A stretch of DNA of 64,000 bases. It comes from Nymphaea colorata. Lineage: Eukaryota > Streptophyta > Magnoliopsida > Nymphaeales > Nymphaeaceae. The stretch spans positions 13,953,354-14,017,353 of the forward strand of contig NC_045142.1 in assembly GCF_008831285.2 (NCBI RefSeq), in the 5' to 3' direction. The position numbers and the translations under genes are program-made. This document shows, piece by piece, positions 25,729-39,600 of this stretch. The notes beneath the pieces are model-generated. The model worked only from the letters and a program-made list of their open reading frames with translations, was not told where the DNA came from and searched no databases. Within the stretch, counting starts at the first letter, position 1; every line of letters begins with the position of its first letter.

Positions 25729-28235
25729 TTATATATCTAATGATTGATTTAAGAGATTTAAATCATAAGTTCGTATCAATGCCCGAGAGGTTTAATTCAT
25801 TCATTTGATCACACATATTTAATTGAATGTGGTTAACTTGTTGATGCATTCACATTGAATAATTTGTCGATTGTAATCACAAGTTTAAAAGAAAATTAAT
25901 GAGATTCAAGTGATTGATTTGCTCATCGATATTTAATCTAATGTGTCACTTGTTATTACATCTATAATGAATGATGTAGTTGATTCAAATCACAAGTTCA
26001 TTTGTGTATAAGTGGGATCTATGCATTAAACTAAATCAGTCAATGTGAATGTAACAATAAGTTAACAACTTTCAATTAAATATGTGTGATCCATTGAATC
26101 AACTCATTAAATATGTAACTACAAGTTCAACTCATTAGATTAACTGCAATGGATCAAACTAATACTTAGATCCCATTTGTATCTATATGAACTTCTGATC
26201 GCAATCATTTAAATTATTCATTTTACATGTAATAACAAGTGAAACACATTATATTTATTGTGATTGCGCAATTGATCACTTGAATCCCATTCATTTTCCT
26301 TAAAATTGTGATTTCAATGTACTAAATCATTCAATATGGATTAACAACGTCTTATCCACATTCAATTTAATGTGCATGATCAAATGAATCAATAAAATTC
26401 CACTATTATTGATACAAACTTGGGATTTCTTTCCCATAGATCATTCACTATTCACGTAACAACAAGTTCAACTGATTGGATTAACTACAAGGGATCGAAC
26501 TAATGCATAGGCCCCACTTATATACATATGAACTTGTGATTTGAATCAACTAAATCATTCATTATAGATGTAATAACAAGTGAGACACATTAGATTAAAT
26601 ATCGATGAGCAAATCAATCCCTTAAATCTCATTAATTTTCTTTAAACTTGTTATTACAATCGACAAATCATTCAATGTGAATGCATCAACAAGTTAACCA
26701 CATTCAATTAAATATGTGTGATCAAATGAATGAATTAAATCTCTCGGGCATTGATACGAACTTATGATTTAAATCTCTTAGATCAATCATTAGATATATA
26801 ACTACATGTTCAACTCATTTGATTAACTGCAAGGGATCAAACTAGTGTGCAGATCCCATTTGTATCCACGTGAACTTGTGATGGCAATCATTTAAACCAT
26901 TCATTATAGATGCAATAACAAGTGGAACACATCATATTTAGTGTGATTGAGCAAATGAATAACCTGAATCTCATTCAATTTCATTTAAACATGTGATTTC
27001 AATCTACTAAATCATTTAATATGTATTAAAAAAATGTTATACACATTTAATTTAATATGTGTGATCAAATCAAGCACTTAAATCCGACTCGTATTGAGGG
27101 AACTATGCGATTTCAATCCCTTAAATCGTTCGTCATAGATGTAACATGAAGTTAAACTCATTAGATTGGATACAAGGGATCGAACAAAAGCATTGGTCCA
27201 CTTTGTATCCATATAAACTAGTGATTTTAGTCTTTTAAACCATTCATTGCAGACTTTATAACAAACGAAACATATTAGATTAACCACAAGAGATCATATG
27301 AATGAGTTGAATGTCATTCATTTTCATACAAACTTGTGATTTCAGTGAATGCATCAACAAGTTAACCACATTCAATTAAATATGTGTGATCAAATGAATG
27401 AATTAAATCTCTCGGGCATTGATACGAACTTATGATTTAAATCTCTTAGATCAATCATTAGATATATAACTACATGTTCAACTCATTTGATTAACTGCAA
27501 GGATCAAACTAGTGTGCAGATCCCATTTGTATCCACGTAAACTTGTGATTGCAATCATTTAAACCATTCATTATAGATGCAATAACAAGTGGAACACATC
27601 ATATTTAGTGTGATTGAGCAAATGAATAACCTGAATCTCATTCAATTTCGTTTAAACATGTGATTTCAATCTACTAAATCATTTAATATGTATTAAAAAA
27701 ATGTTATACACATTTAATTTAATATGTGTGATCAAATCAAGCACTTAAATCCGACTCGTATTGAGGGAACTATGCGATTTCAATCCCTTAAATCGTTCGT
27801 CATAGATGTAACATGAAGTTAAACTCATTAGATTGGATACAAGGGATCGAACAAAATCATTGGTCCATTTTGTATCCATATAAACTAGTGATTTTGGTCT
27901 TTTAAACCATTCATTGCAGACTTTATAACAAACGAAACATATTAGATTAACCACAAGAGATCATATGAATGAGTTGAATGTCATTCATTTTCATACAAAC
28001 TTGTGATTTCAGTCCTCTAAATTATTCAATGTGAATGCATCAACAGGTTAACCACATTCAATTAAATATGTGTGATCAAATGAATCAATTAAATCTCTCG
28101 GGCATTGATACGAACTTATGATTTAAATCTCTTAGATCAATCATTAGATATATAACTACATGTTCAACTCATTTGATTAACTGCAAGGGATCGAACTAAT
28201 GCGTAGATCACATTTGTATCCACGTGAACTTGTGA
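25729..28235. repeat. HOR unit 7 (2507 bp, two M, INV type B)
   Basis: INV 25729-26029 is type B. The junction between the first and second M near 27345 has lost about 19 bp: GATTTCAG runs straight into TGAATGCATC. This explains the slightly short unit. Confidence 0.86.
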
Positions 28236-30072
28236 TTATATATCTAATGATTGATTTAAGAGATTTAAATCATAAGTTCGTATCAATGCCCGAGAGGTTT
28301 AATTCATTCATTTGATCACACATATTTAATTGAATGTGGTTAACTTGTTGATGCATTCACATTGAATAATTTGTCGATTGTAATCACAAGTTTAAAAGAA
28401 AATTAATGAGATTCAAGTGATTGATTTGCTCATCGATATTTAATCTAATGTGTCACTTGTTATTACATCTATAATGAATGATGTAGTTGATTCAAATCAC
28501 AAGTTCATTTGTGTATAAGTGGGATCTATGCATTAAACTAAATCAGTCAATGTGAATGTAACAATAAGTTAACAACTTTCAATTAAATATGTGTGATCCA
28601 TTGAATCAACTCATTAAATATGTAACTACAAGTTCAACTCATTAGATTAACTGCAATGGATCAAACTAATACTTAGATCCCATTTGTATCTATATGAACT
28701 TCTGATCGCAATCATTTAAATTATTCATTTTACATGTAATAACAAGTGAAACACATTATATTTATTGTGATTGCGCAATTGAATCACTTGAATCCCATTC
28801 ATTTTCCTTAAAATTGTGATTTCAATGTACTAAATCATTCAATATGGATTAACAACGTTTATCCACATTCAATTTAATGTGCATGATCAAATGAATCAAA
28901 AAATTCCACTATTATTGATACAAACTTGGGATTTCTTTCCCATAGATCATTCACTATTCACGTAACAACAAGTTCAACTGATTGGATTAACTACAAGGGA
29001 TCGAACTAATGCATAGGCCCCACTTATATACATATGAACTTGTGATTTGAATCAACTAAATCATTCATTATAGATGTAATAACAAGTGAGACACATTAGA
29101 TTAAATATCGATGAGCAAATCAATCCCTTAAATCTCATTAATTTTCTTTAAACTTGTTATTACAATCGACAAATCATTCAATGTGAATGCATCAACAAGT
29201 TAACCACATTCAATTAAATATGTGTGATCAAATGAATGAATTAAATCTCTCGGGCATTGATACGAACTTATGATTTAAATCTCTTAGATCAATCATTAGA
29301 TATATAACTACATGTTCAACTCATTTGATTAACTGCAAGGGATCAAACTAGTGTGCAGATCCCATTTGTATCCACGTGAACTTGTGATGGCAATCATTTA
29401 AACCATTCATTATAGATGCAATAACAAGTGGAACACATCATATTTAGTGTGATTGAGCAATGAATAACCTGAATCTCATTCAATTTCATTTAAACATGTG
29501 ATTTCAATCTACTAAATCATTTAATATGTATTAAAAAAATGTTATACACATTTAATTTAATATGTGTGATCAAATCAAGCACTTAAATCCGACTCGTATT
29601 GAGGGAACTATGCGATTTCAATCCCTTAAATCGTTCGTCATAGATGTAACATGAAGTTAAACTCATTAGATTGGATACAAGGGATCGAACAAAAGCATTG
29701 GTCCATTTTGTATCCATATAAACTAGTGATTTTAGTCTTTTAAACCATTCATTGCAGACTTTATAACAAACGAAACATATTAGATTAACCACAAGAGATC
29801 ATATGAATGAGTTGAATGTCATTCATTTTCATACAAACTTGTGATTTCAGTCCTCTAAATATTCAATGTGAATGCATCAACAGGTTAACCACATTCAATT
29901 AAATATGTGTGATCAAATGAATCAATTAAATCTCTCGGGCATTGATACGAACTTATGATTTAAATCTCTTAGATCAATCATTAGATATATAACTACATGT
30001 TCAACTCATTTGATTAACTGCAAGGGATCGAACTAATGCGTAGATCACATTTGTATCCACGTGAACTTGTGA
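28236..30072. repeat. HOR unit 8 (1837 bp, one M, INV type B)
   Basis: INV 28236-28536 is type B, the second in a row. J has small losses near 28857 and 28899. M begins near 29171. The unit is very close in sequence to the parts of unit 7. Confidence 0.86.
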
Positions 30073-31901
30073 TTATATATCTAATGATTATTTAAGAGAT
30101 TTAAATCATAAGTTCGTATCAATGCCCGAGAGGTTTAATTCATTCATTTGATCACACATATTTAATTGAATGTGGTTAACTTGTTGATGCATTCACATTG
30201 AATATTTGTCGATTGTAATCACAAGTTTAAAAGAAAATTAATGAGATTCAAGTGATTGATTTGCTCATCGATATTTAATCTAATGTGTCTCACTTGTTAT
30301 TACATCTATAATGAATGATTTAGTTGATTCAAATCACAAGTTCATTGTATATAAGTGGGATCTATGCATTAGACTAAATCAGTCAATGTGAATGTAACAA
30401 TAAGTTAACCACTTTCAATTAAATATGTGTGATCCATGAATCAACTCATTAATATGTAACTACAAGTTCAACTCATTAGATTAACTGCAATGGATCAAAC
30501 TAATACTTAGATTCCATTTGTATCTATATGAACTTCTGATCGCAATCATTTAAATTATTCATTTTACATGTAATAACAAGTGAAACACATTATATTTATT
30601 GTGATTGCGCAATTGAATCACTTGAATCCCATTCATTTTCCTTAAAATTGTGATTTCAATGTATAAATCATTCATATGGATTAACAACGTCTTATCCACA
30701 TTCAATTTAATGTGCATGATCAAATGAATAATAAAATTCCACTATTATTGATACAAACTTGGGATTTCTTTCCCATAGATCATTCACTATTCACGTAACA
30801 ACAAGTTCAACTGATTGGATTAACTACAAGGGATCGAACTAATGCATAGGCCCACTTATATACATATGAACTTGTGATTTGAATCAACTAAATCATTCAT
30901 TATAGATGTAATAACAAGTGAGACACATTAGATTAAATATCGATGAGCAAATCAATCCTTAAATCTCATTAATTTTCTTTAAACTTGTATTACAATCGAC
31001 AAATCATTCAATGTGAATGCATCAACAAGTTAACCACATTCAATTAAATATGTGTGATCAAATGAATGAATTAAATCTCTCGGGCATTGATACGAACTTA
31101 TGATTTAAATCTCTTAGATCAATCATTAGATATATAACTACATGTTCAACTCATTTGATTAACTGCAAGGGATCAAACTAGTGTGCAGATCCCATTTGTA
31201 TCCACGTGAACTTGTGATTGCAATCATTTAAACCATTCATTATAGATGCAATAACAAGTGGAACACATCATATTTAGTGTGATTGAGCAAATGAATAACC
31301 TGAATCTCATTCAATTTCGTTTAAACATGTGATTTCAATCACTAAATCATTTAATATGTATTAAAAAAATGTTATACACATTTAATTTAATATGTGTGAT
31401 CAAATCAAGCACTTAAATCGACTCGTATTGAGGGAACTATGCGATTTCAATCCCTTAAATCGTTCGTCATAGATGTAACATGAAGTTAAACTCATTAGAT
31501 TGGATACAAGGATCGAACAAAAGCATTGGTCCATTTTGTATCCATATAAACTAGTGATTTTAGTCTTTTAAACCATTCATTGCAGACTTTATAACAAACG
31601 AAACATATTAGATTAACCACAAGAGATCATATGAATGAGTTGAATGTCATTCATTTTCATACAAACTTGTGATTTCAGTCCTCTAAATCATTCAATGTGA
31701 ATGCATCAACAGGTTAACCACATTCAATTAAATATGTGTGATCAAATGAATCAATTAAATCTCTCGGGCATTGATACGAACTTATGATTTAAATCTCTTA
31801 GATCAATCATTAGATATATAACTACATGTTCAACTCATTTGATTAACTGCAAGGGATCGAACTAATGCGTAGATCACATTTGTATCCACGTGAACTTGTG
31901 A
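30073..31901. repeat. HOR unit 9 (1829 bp, one M) with noisy J
   Basis: INV 30073-30372 is type A. J (30373 to about 31000) shows many isolated one-base losses, mostly in short homopolymers, while the following M is nearly clean. The clustering suggests a local sequence-quality problem. Confidence 0.84.
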
Positions 31902-34426
31902 TTATATATCTAATGATTGATTTAAGAGATTTAAATCATAAGTTCGTATCAATGCCCGAGAGGTTTAATTCATTCATTTGATCACACATATTTAATTGAA
32001 TGTGGTTAACTTGTTGATGCATTCACATTGAATGATTTGTCGATTGTAATCACAAGTTTAAAAGAAAATTAATGAGATTCAAGTGATTGATTTGCTCATC
32101 GATATTTAATCTAATGTGTCTCACTTGTTATTACATCTATAATGAATGATTTAGTTGATTCAAATCACAAGTTCATATGTATATAAGTGGGATCTATGCA
32201 TTAGACTAAATCAGTCAATGTGAATGTAACAATAAGTTAACCACTTTCAATTAAATATGTGTGATCCAATGAATCAACTCATTAATATGTAACTACAAGT
32301 TCAACTCATTGGATTAACTGCAATGGATCAAACTAATACTTAGATCCCATTTGTATCTATATGAACTTCTGATCGCAATCATTTAAATTATTCATTTTAG
32401 ATGTAATAACAAGTGAAACACATTATATTTATTGTGATTGCGCAATTGATCACTTGAATCCCATTCATTTTCCTTTAAAATTGTGATTTCAATGTACTAA
32501 ATCATTCAATATGGATTAACAACGTCTTATCCACATTCAATTTAATGTGCATGATCAAATGAATCAATAAAATTCCACTATTATTGATACAAACTTGGGA
32601 TTTCTTTCCCATAGATCATTCACTATTCACGTAACAACAAGTTCAACTGATTGGATTAACTACAAGGGATCGAACTAATGCATAGGCCCACTTATATACA
32701 TATGAACTTGTGATTTGAATCAACTAAATCATTCATTATAGATGTAATAACAAGTGAGACACATTAGATTAAATATCGATGAGCAAATCAATCCCTTAAA
32801 TCTCATTAATTTTCTTTAAACTTGTTATTACAATCGACAAATCATTCAATGTGAATGCATCAACAAGTTAACCACATTCAATTAAATATGTGTGATCAAA
32901 TGAATGAATTAAATCTCTCGGGCATTGATACGAACTTATGATTTAAATCTCTTAGATCAATCATTAGATATATAACTACATGTTCAACTCATTTGATTAA
33001 CTGCAAGGGATCAAACTAGTGTGCAGATCCATTTGTATCCACGTGAACTTGTGATTGCAATCATTTAAACCATTCATTATAGATGCAATAACAAGTGGAA
33101 CACATCATATTTAGTGTGATTGAGCAAATGAATAACCTGAATCTCATTCAATTTCATTTAAACATGTGATTTCAATCTACTAAATCATTTAATATGTATT
33201 AAAAAAATGTTATACACATTTAATTTAATATGTGTGATCAAATCAAGCACTTAAATCCGACTCGTATTGAGGGAACTATGCGATTTCAATCCCTTAAATC
33301 GTTCGTCATAGATGTAACATGAAGTTAAACTCATTAGATTGGATACAAGGGATCGAACAAAAGCATTGGTCCATTTTGTATCCATATAAACTAGTGATTT
33401 TAGTCTTTTAAACCATTCATTGCAGACTTTATAACAAACGAAACATATTAGATTAACCACAAGAGATCATATGAATGAGTTGAATGTCATTCATTTTCAT
33501 ACAAACTTGTGATTTCAGTCCTCTAAATCATTAATGTGAATGCATCAACAAGTTAACCACATTCAATTAAATATGTGTGATCAAATGAATGAATTAAATC
33601 TCTCGGGCATTGATACGAACTTATGATTTAAATCTCTTAGATCAATCATTAGATATATAACTACATGTTCAACTCATTTGATTAACTGCAAGGGATCAAA
33701 CTAGTGTGCAGATCCCATTTGTATCCACGTAAACTTGTGATTGCAATCATTTAAACCATTCATTATAGATGCAATAACAAGTGGAACACATCATATTTAG
33801 TGTGATTGAGCAAATGAATAACCTGAATCTCATTCAATTTCGTTTAAACATGTGATTTCAATCACTAAATCATTTAATATGTATTAAAAAAATGTTATAC
33901 ACATTTAATTTAATATGTGTGATCAAATCAAGCACTTAAATCCGACTCGTATTGAGGGAACTATGCGATTTCAATCCCTTAAATCGTTCGTCATAGATGT
34001 AACATGAAGTTAAACTCATTAGATTGGATACAAGGGATCGAACAAAATCATTGGTCCATTTTGTATCCATATAAACTAGTGATTTTAGTCTTTTAAACCA
34101 TTCATTGCAGACTTTATAACAAACGAAACATATTAGATTAACCACAAGAGATCATATGAATGAGTTGAATGTCATTCATTTTCATACAAACTTGTGATTT
34201 CAGTCCTCTAAATTATTCAATGTGAATGCATCAACAGGTTAACCACATTCAATTAAATATGTGTGATCAAATGAATCAATTAAATCTCTCGGGCATTGAT
34301 ACGAACTTATGATTTAAATCTCTTAGATCAATCATTAGATATATAACTACATGTTCAACTCATTTGATTAACTGCAAGGGATCGAACTAATGCGTAGATC
34401 ACATTTGTATCCACGTGAACTTGTGA
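31902..34426. repeat. HOR unit 10 (2525 bp, two M)
   Basis: INV 31902-32204 is type A. M modules begin near 32838 and 33523. The second again has the CCACGTAAACTTG marker, as in units 4, 5, 7 and 11. Confidence 0.87.
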
Positions 34427-36951
34427 TTATATATCTAATGATTGATTTAAGAGATTTAAATCATAAGTTCGTATCAATGCCCGAGAGGTTTAATTCATTC
34501 ATTTGATCACACATATTTAATTGAATGTGGTTAACTTGTTGATGCATTCACATTGAATAATTTGTCGATTGTAATCACAAGTTTAAAAGAAAATTAATGA
34601 GATTCAAGTGATTGATTTGCTCATCGATATTTAATCTAATGTGTCACTTGTTATTACATCTATAATGAATGATGTAGTTGATTCAAATCACAAGTTCATT
34701 TGTGTATAAGTGGGATCTATGCATTAAACTAAATCAGTCAATGTGAATGTAACAATAAGTTAACAACTTTCAATTAAATATGTGTGATCCATTGAATCAA
34801 CTCATTAAATATGTAACTACAAGTTCAACTCATTAGATTAACTGCAATGGATCAAACTAATACTTAGATCCCATTTGTATCTATATGAACTTCTGATCGC
34901 AATCATTTAAATTATTCATTTTACATGTAATAACAAGTGAAACACATTATATTTATTGTGATTGCGCAATTGAATCACTTGAATCCCATTCATTTTCCTT
35001 AAAATTGTGATTTCAATGTACTAAATCATTCAATATGGATTAACAACGTCTTATCCACATTCAATTTAATGTGCATGATCAAATGAATCAATAAAATTCC
35101 ACTATTATTGATACAAACTTGGGATTTCTTTCCCATAGATCATTCACTATTCACGTAACAACAAGTTCAACTGATTGGATTAACTACAAGGGATCGAACT
35201 AATGCATAGGCCCCACTTATATACATATGAACTTGTGATTTGAATCAACTAAATCATTCATTATAGATGTAATAACAAGTGAGACACATTAGATTAAATA
35301 TCGATGAGCAAATCAATCCTTAAATCTCATTAATTTTCTTTAAACTTGTTATTACAATCGACAAATCATTCAATGTGAATGCATCAACAAGTTAACCACA
35401 TTCAATTAAATATGTGTGATCAAATGAATGAATTAAATCTCTCGGGCATTGATACGAACTTATGATTTAAATCTCTTAGATCAATCATTAGATATATAAC
35501 TACATGTTCAACTCATTTGATTAACTGCAAGGGATCAAACTAGTGTGCAGATCCCATTTGTATCCACGTGAACTTGTGATTGCAATCATTTAAACCATTC
35601 ATTATAGATGCAATAACAAGTGGAACACATCATATTTAGTGTGATTGAGCAAATGAATAACCTGAATCTCATTCAATTTCATTTAAACATGTGATTTCAA
35701 TCTACTAAATCATTTAATATGTATTAAAAAAATGTTATACACATTTAATTTAATATGTGTGATCAAATCAAGCACTTAAATCCGACTCGTATTGAGGGAA
35801 CTATGCGATTTCAATCCCTTAAATCGTTCGTCATAGATGTAACATGAAGTTAAACTCATTAGATTGGATACAAGGGATCGAACAAAAGCATTGGTCCATT
35901 TTGTATCCATATAAACTAGTGATTTTAGTCTTTTAAACCATTCATTGCAGACTTTATAACAAACGAAACATATTAGATTAACCACAAGAGATCATATGAA
36001 TGAGTTGAATGTCATTCATTTTCATACAAACTTGTGATTTCAGTCTCTAAATCATTAATGTGAATGCATCAACAAGTTAACCACATTCAATTAAATATGT
36101 GTGATCAAATGAATGAATTAAATCTCTCGGGCATTGATACGAACTTATGATTTAAATCTCTTAGATCAATCATTAGATATATAACTACATGTTCAACTCA
36201 TTTGATTAACTGCAAGGGATCAAACTAGTGTGCAGATCCCATTTGTATCCACGTAAACTTGTGATTGCAATCATTTAAACCATTCATTATAGATGCAATA
36301 ACAAGTGGAACACATCATATTTAGTGTGATTGAGCAAATGAATAACCTGAATCTCATTCAATTTCGTTTAAACATGTGATTTCAATCTACTAAATCATTT
36401 AATATGTATTAAAAAAATGTTATACACATTTAATTTAATATGTGTGATCAAATCAAGCACTTAAATCCGACTCGTATTGAGGGAACTATGCGATTTCAAT
36501 CCCTTAAATCGTTCGTCATAGATGTAACATGAAGTTAAACTCATTAGATTGGATACAAGGGATCGAACAAAAGCATTGGTCCATTTTGTATCCATATAAA
36601 CTAGTGATTTTAGTCTTTTAAACCATTCATTGCAGACTTTATAACAAACGAAACATATTAGATTAACCACAAGAGATCATATGAATGAGTTGAATGTCAT
36701 TCATTTTCATACAAACTTGTGATTTCAGTCCTCTAAATCATTCAATGTGAATGCATCAACAGGTTAACCACATTCAATTAAATATGTGTGATCAAATGAA
36801 TCAATTAAATCTCTCGGGCATTGATACGAACTTATGATTTAAATCTCTTAGATCAATCATTAGATATATAACTACATGTTCAACTCATTTGATTAACTGC
36901 AAGGGATCGAACTAATGCGTAGATCACATTTGTATCCACGTGAACTTGTGA
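34427..36951. repeat. HOR unit 11 (2525 bp, two M, INV type B)
   Basis: INV 34427-34727 is type B. M modules begin near 35358 and 36047. This is the last intact family I unit; beyond it the array becomes disturbed. Confidence 0.87.
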
Positions 36952-37455
36952 TTATATATCTAATGATTGATTTAAGAGATTTAAATCATAAGTTCGTATC
37001 AATGCCCGAGAGGTTTAATTCATTCATTTGATCACACATATTTAATTGAATGTGGTTAACTTGTTGATGCATTCACATTGAATATTTGTCGATTGTAATC
37101 ACAAGTTTAAAAGAAAATTAATGAGATTCAAGTGATTGATTTGCTCATCGATATTTAATCTAATGTGTTCACTTGTTATTACATCTATAATGAATGATTT
37201 AGTTGATTCAAATCACAAGTTCATATGTTATAAGTGGGATCTATGCATTAACTAAATCAGTCAATGTGAATGTAACAATAAGTTAACACTTTCAATTAAA
37301 TATGTGTGATCCATGAATCAACTCATTAATATGTAACTACAAGTTCAACTCATTGATTAACTGCAATGGATCAACTAATACTTAGATCCATTTGTATCTA
37401 TACTATATGAACTTCTAATCGCAATCATGTTAAATTATTCATTTTAGATGTAATA
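36952..37455. repeat. HOR unit 12, truncated after INV (~500 bp)
   Basis: INV 36952-37250 is followed by only about 200 bp of J with frequent one-base losses and one apparent insertion near 37402 (CTATACTATATG). It then runs into a second, damaged inverted block with no M in between. Either a real deletion or a misassembly joins two units here. Confidence 0.7.
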
Positions 37456-38060
37456 ATGCCAATTTAATTCATTCATTGATCCACATTTTTTAATGTGATT
37501 TTGTCATTCAATTGATACATTTATCACAAGTTAAAAGAAAATTAATGAGATTCAATGATTGTTTTGCTCATCGATATTTAATCTAATGTGTCTCACTTGT
37601 TATTACATCTATAATGAATGATTAGTTGATTCAAATCAAGTTATATGTATATAATATTATGCATAACTAAATCATCAATTAATGTAACAATAAGTTAAAT
37701 TTCATTAAATATGTTATCCTAATCAATCATTAATATTAACTACAGTTCAACTCATTGATTAACTGCAATGGATCAAACTAATCTCCCATTTGTATCTATT
37801 GAACTTTATGCAATCATTTAATTATTCATTTTAGATGTAATAACAAGTGAAACACATTATATTTATTGTGATTGGCAATTGATCACTGAATCATCATTTC
37901 TTTAAAATGTGATTTCAATGTACTAAATCATTATATGGATTAACAACGTCTATCCACATTCAATTTAATGTGCATGATCAAATGAATCAATAAAATTCAC
38001 TATTATTGATACAAACTTGGGATTTCTTTCCCAAGATCATTCACTATTACGTAACAACAA
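37251..38060. other. Degenerate patch with dense single-base losses
   Basis: Compared with neighbouring units this stretch is missing scattered single bases every 5-20 nt, particularly from runs of two or three identical bases. It coincides with the join between HOR families and with a shortened unit. It may be low-quality consensus at an assembly join, or truly decayed DNA. Confidence 0.65.
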
Positions 38061-39600
38061 GTTCAACTGATTGGATTAACTACAAGGGATCGAACTAATG
38101 CATAGGCCCACTTATATACATATGAACTTGTGATTTGAATCAACTAAATCATTCATTATAGATGTAATAACAAGTGAGACACATTAGATTAAATATCGAT
38201 GAGCAAATCAATCCTTAATCTCATTAATTTTCTTTAAACTTGTTATTACAATCGACAAATCATTCAATGTGAATGCATCAACAAGTTAACCACATTCAAT
38301 TAAATATGTGTGATCAAATGAATGAATTAAATCTCTCGGGCATTGATACGAACTTATGATTTAAATCTCTTAGATCAATCATTAGATATATAACTACATG
38401 TTCAACTCATTTGATTAACTGCAAGGGATCAAACTAATGTGCAGATCCCATTTGTATCCACGTGAACTTGTGATTGCAATCATTTAAATCATTCATTATA
38501 GATGCAATAACAAGTGGAACACATCATATTTAGTGTGATTGAGCAAATGAATAACCTGAATGTCATTCAATTTCATTTAAACATGTGATTTCAATCACTA
38601 AATCATTTAATATGTATTAAAAAATGTTATACACATTTAATTTAATATGTGTGATCAAATCAAGCACTTAAATCCGACTCGTATTGAGGGAACTATGCGA
38701 TTTCAATCCCTTAAATCGTTCGTCATAGATGTAACATGAAGTTAAACTCATTAGATTGGATACAAGGGATCGAACAAAAGCATTGGTCCATTTTGTATCC
38801 ATATAAACTAGTGATTTTAGTCTTTTAAACCATTCATTGCAGACTTTATAACAAACGAAACATATTAGATTAACCACAAGAGATCATATGAATGAGTTGA
38901 ATGTCATTCATTTTCATACAAACTTGTGATTTCAGTCCTCTAAATCATTCAATGTGAATGCATCAACAAGTTAACCACATTCAATTAAATATGTGTGATC
39001 AAATGAATGAATTAAATCTCTCGGGCATTGATACGAACTTATGATTTAAATCTCTTAGATCAATCATTAGATATATAACTACATGTTCAACTCATTTGAT
39101 TAACTGCAAGGGATCAAACTAATGTGCAGATCCCATTTGTATCCACGTGAACTTGTGATTGCAATCATTTAAATCATTCATTATAGATGCAATAACAAGT
39201 GGAACACATCATATTTAGTTGATTGAGCAAATGAATAACCTGAATGTCATTCAATTCATTTAAACATGTGATTTCAATCACTAAATCATTTAATATGTAT
39301 TAAAAAATGTTATACACATTTATTTAATATGTGTGATCAAATCAAGCACTTAAATCCGACTCGTATTGAGGGAACTATGCGATTTCAATCCCTTAAATCG
39401 TTCGTCATAGATGTAACATGAAGTTAAACTCATTAGATTGGATACAAGGGATCGAAGCAAAATCATTGGTCCATTTTGTATCGCATATAAACTAAGTGAT
39501 TTTAGTCTATTTAAATCCAAGTTCATTGCAGACTTATATAACAAACGGATAACTATGATTAGATTAACTCATCAAGGAGATCATATGAATGAGTTAAAAT
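37456..39600. repeat. HOR unit 13, chimeric and degraded
   Basis: A shortened, damaged INV is at 37456-37665, then a degraded J of family I (markers GCATAGGCCC and TTGTTATTACAATC). That J is joined to M modules of family II (CTAATGTGCAG and TGAATGTCATTC) from about 38257. The second M (from about 38940) becomes noisy after 39450, with extra bases, and near 39597 passes directly into another J without any INV. Confidence 0.75.
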
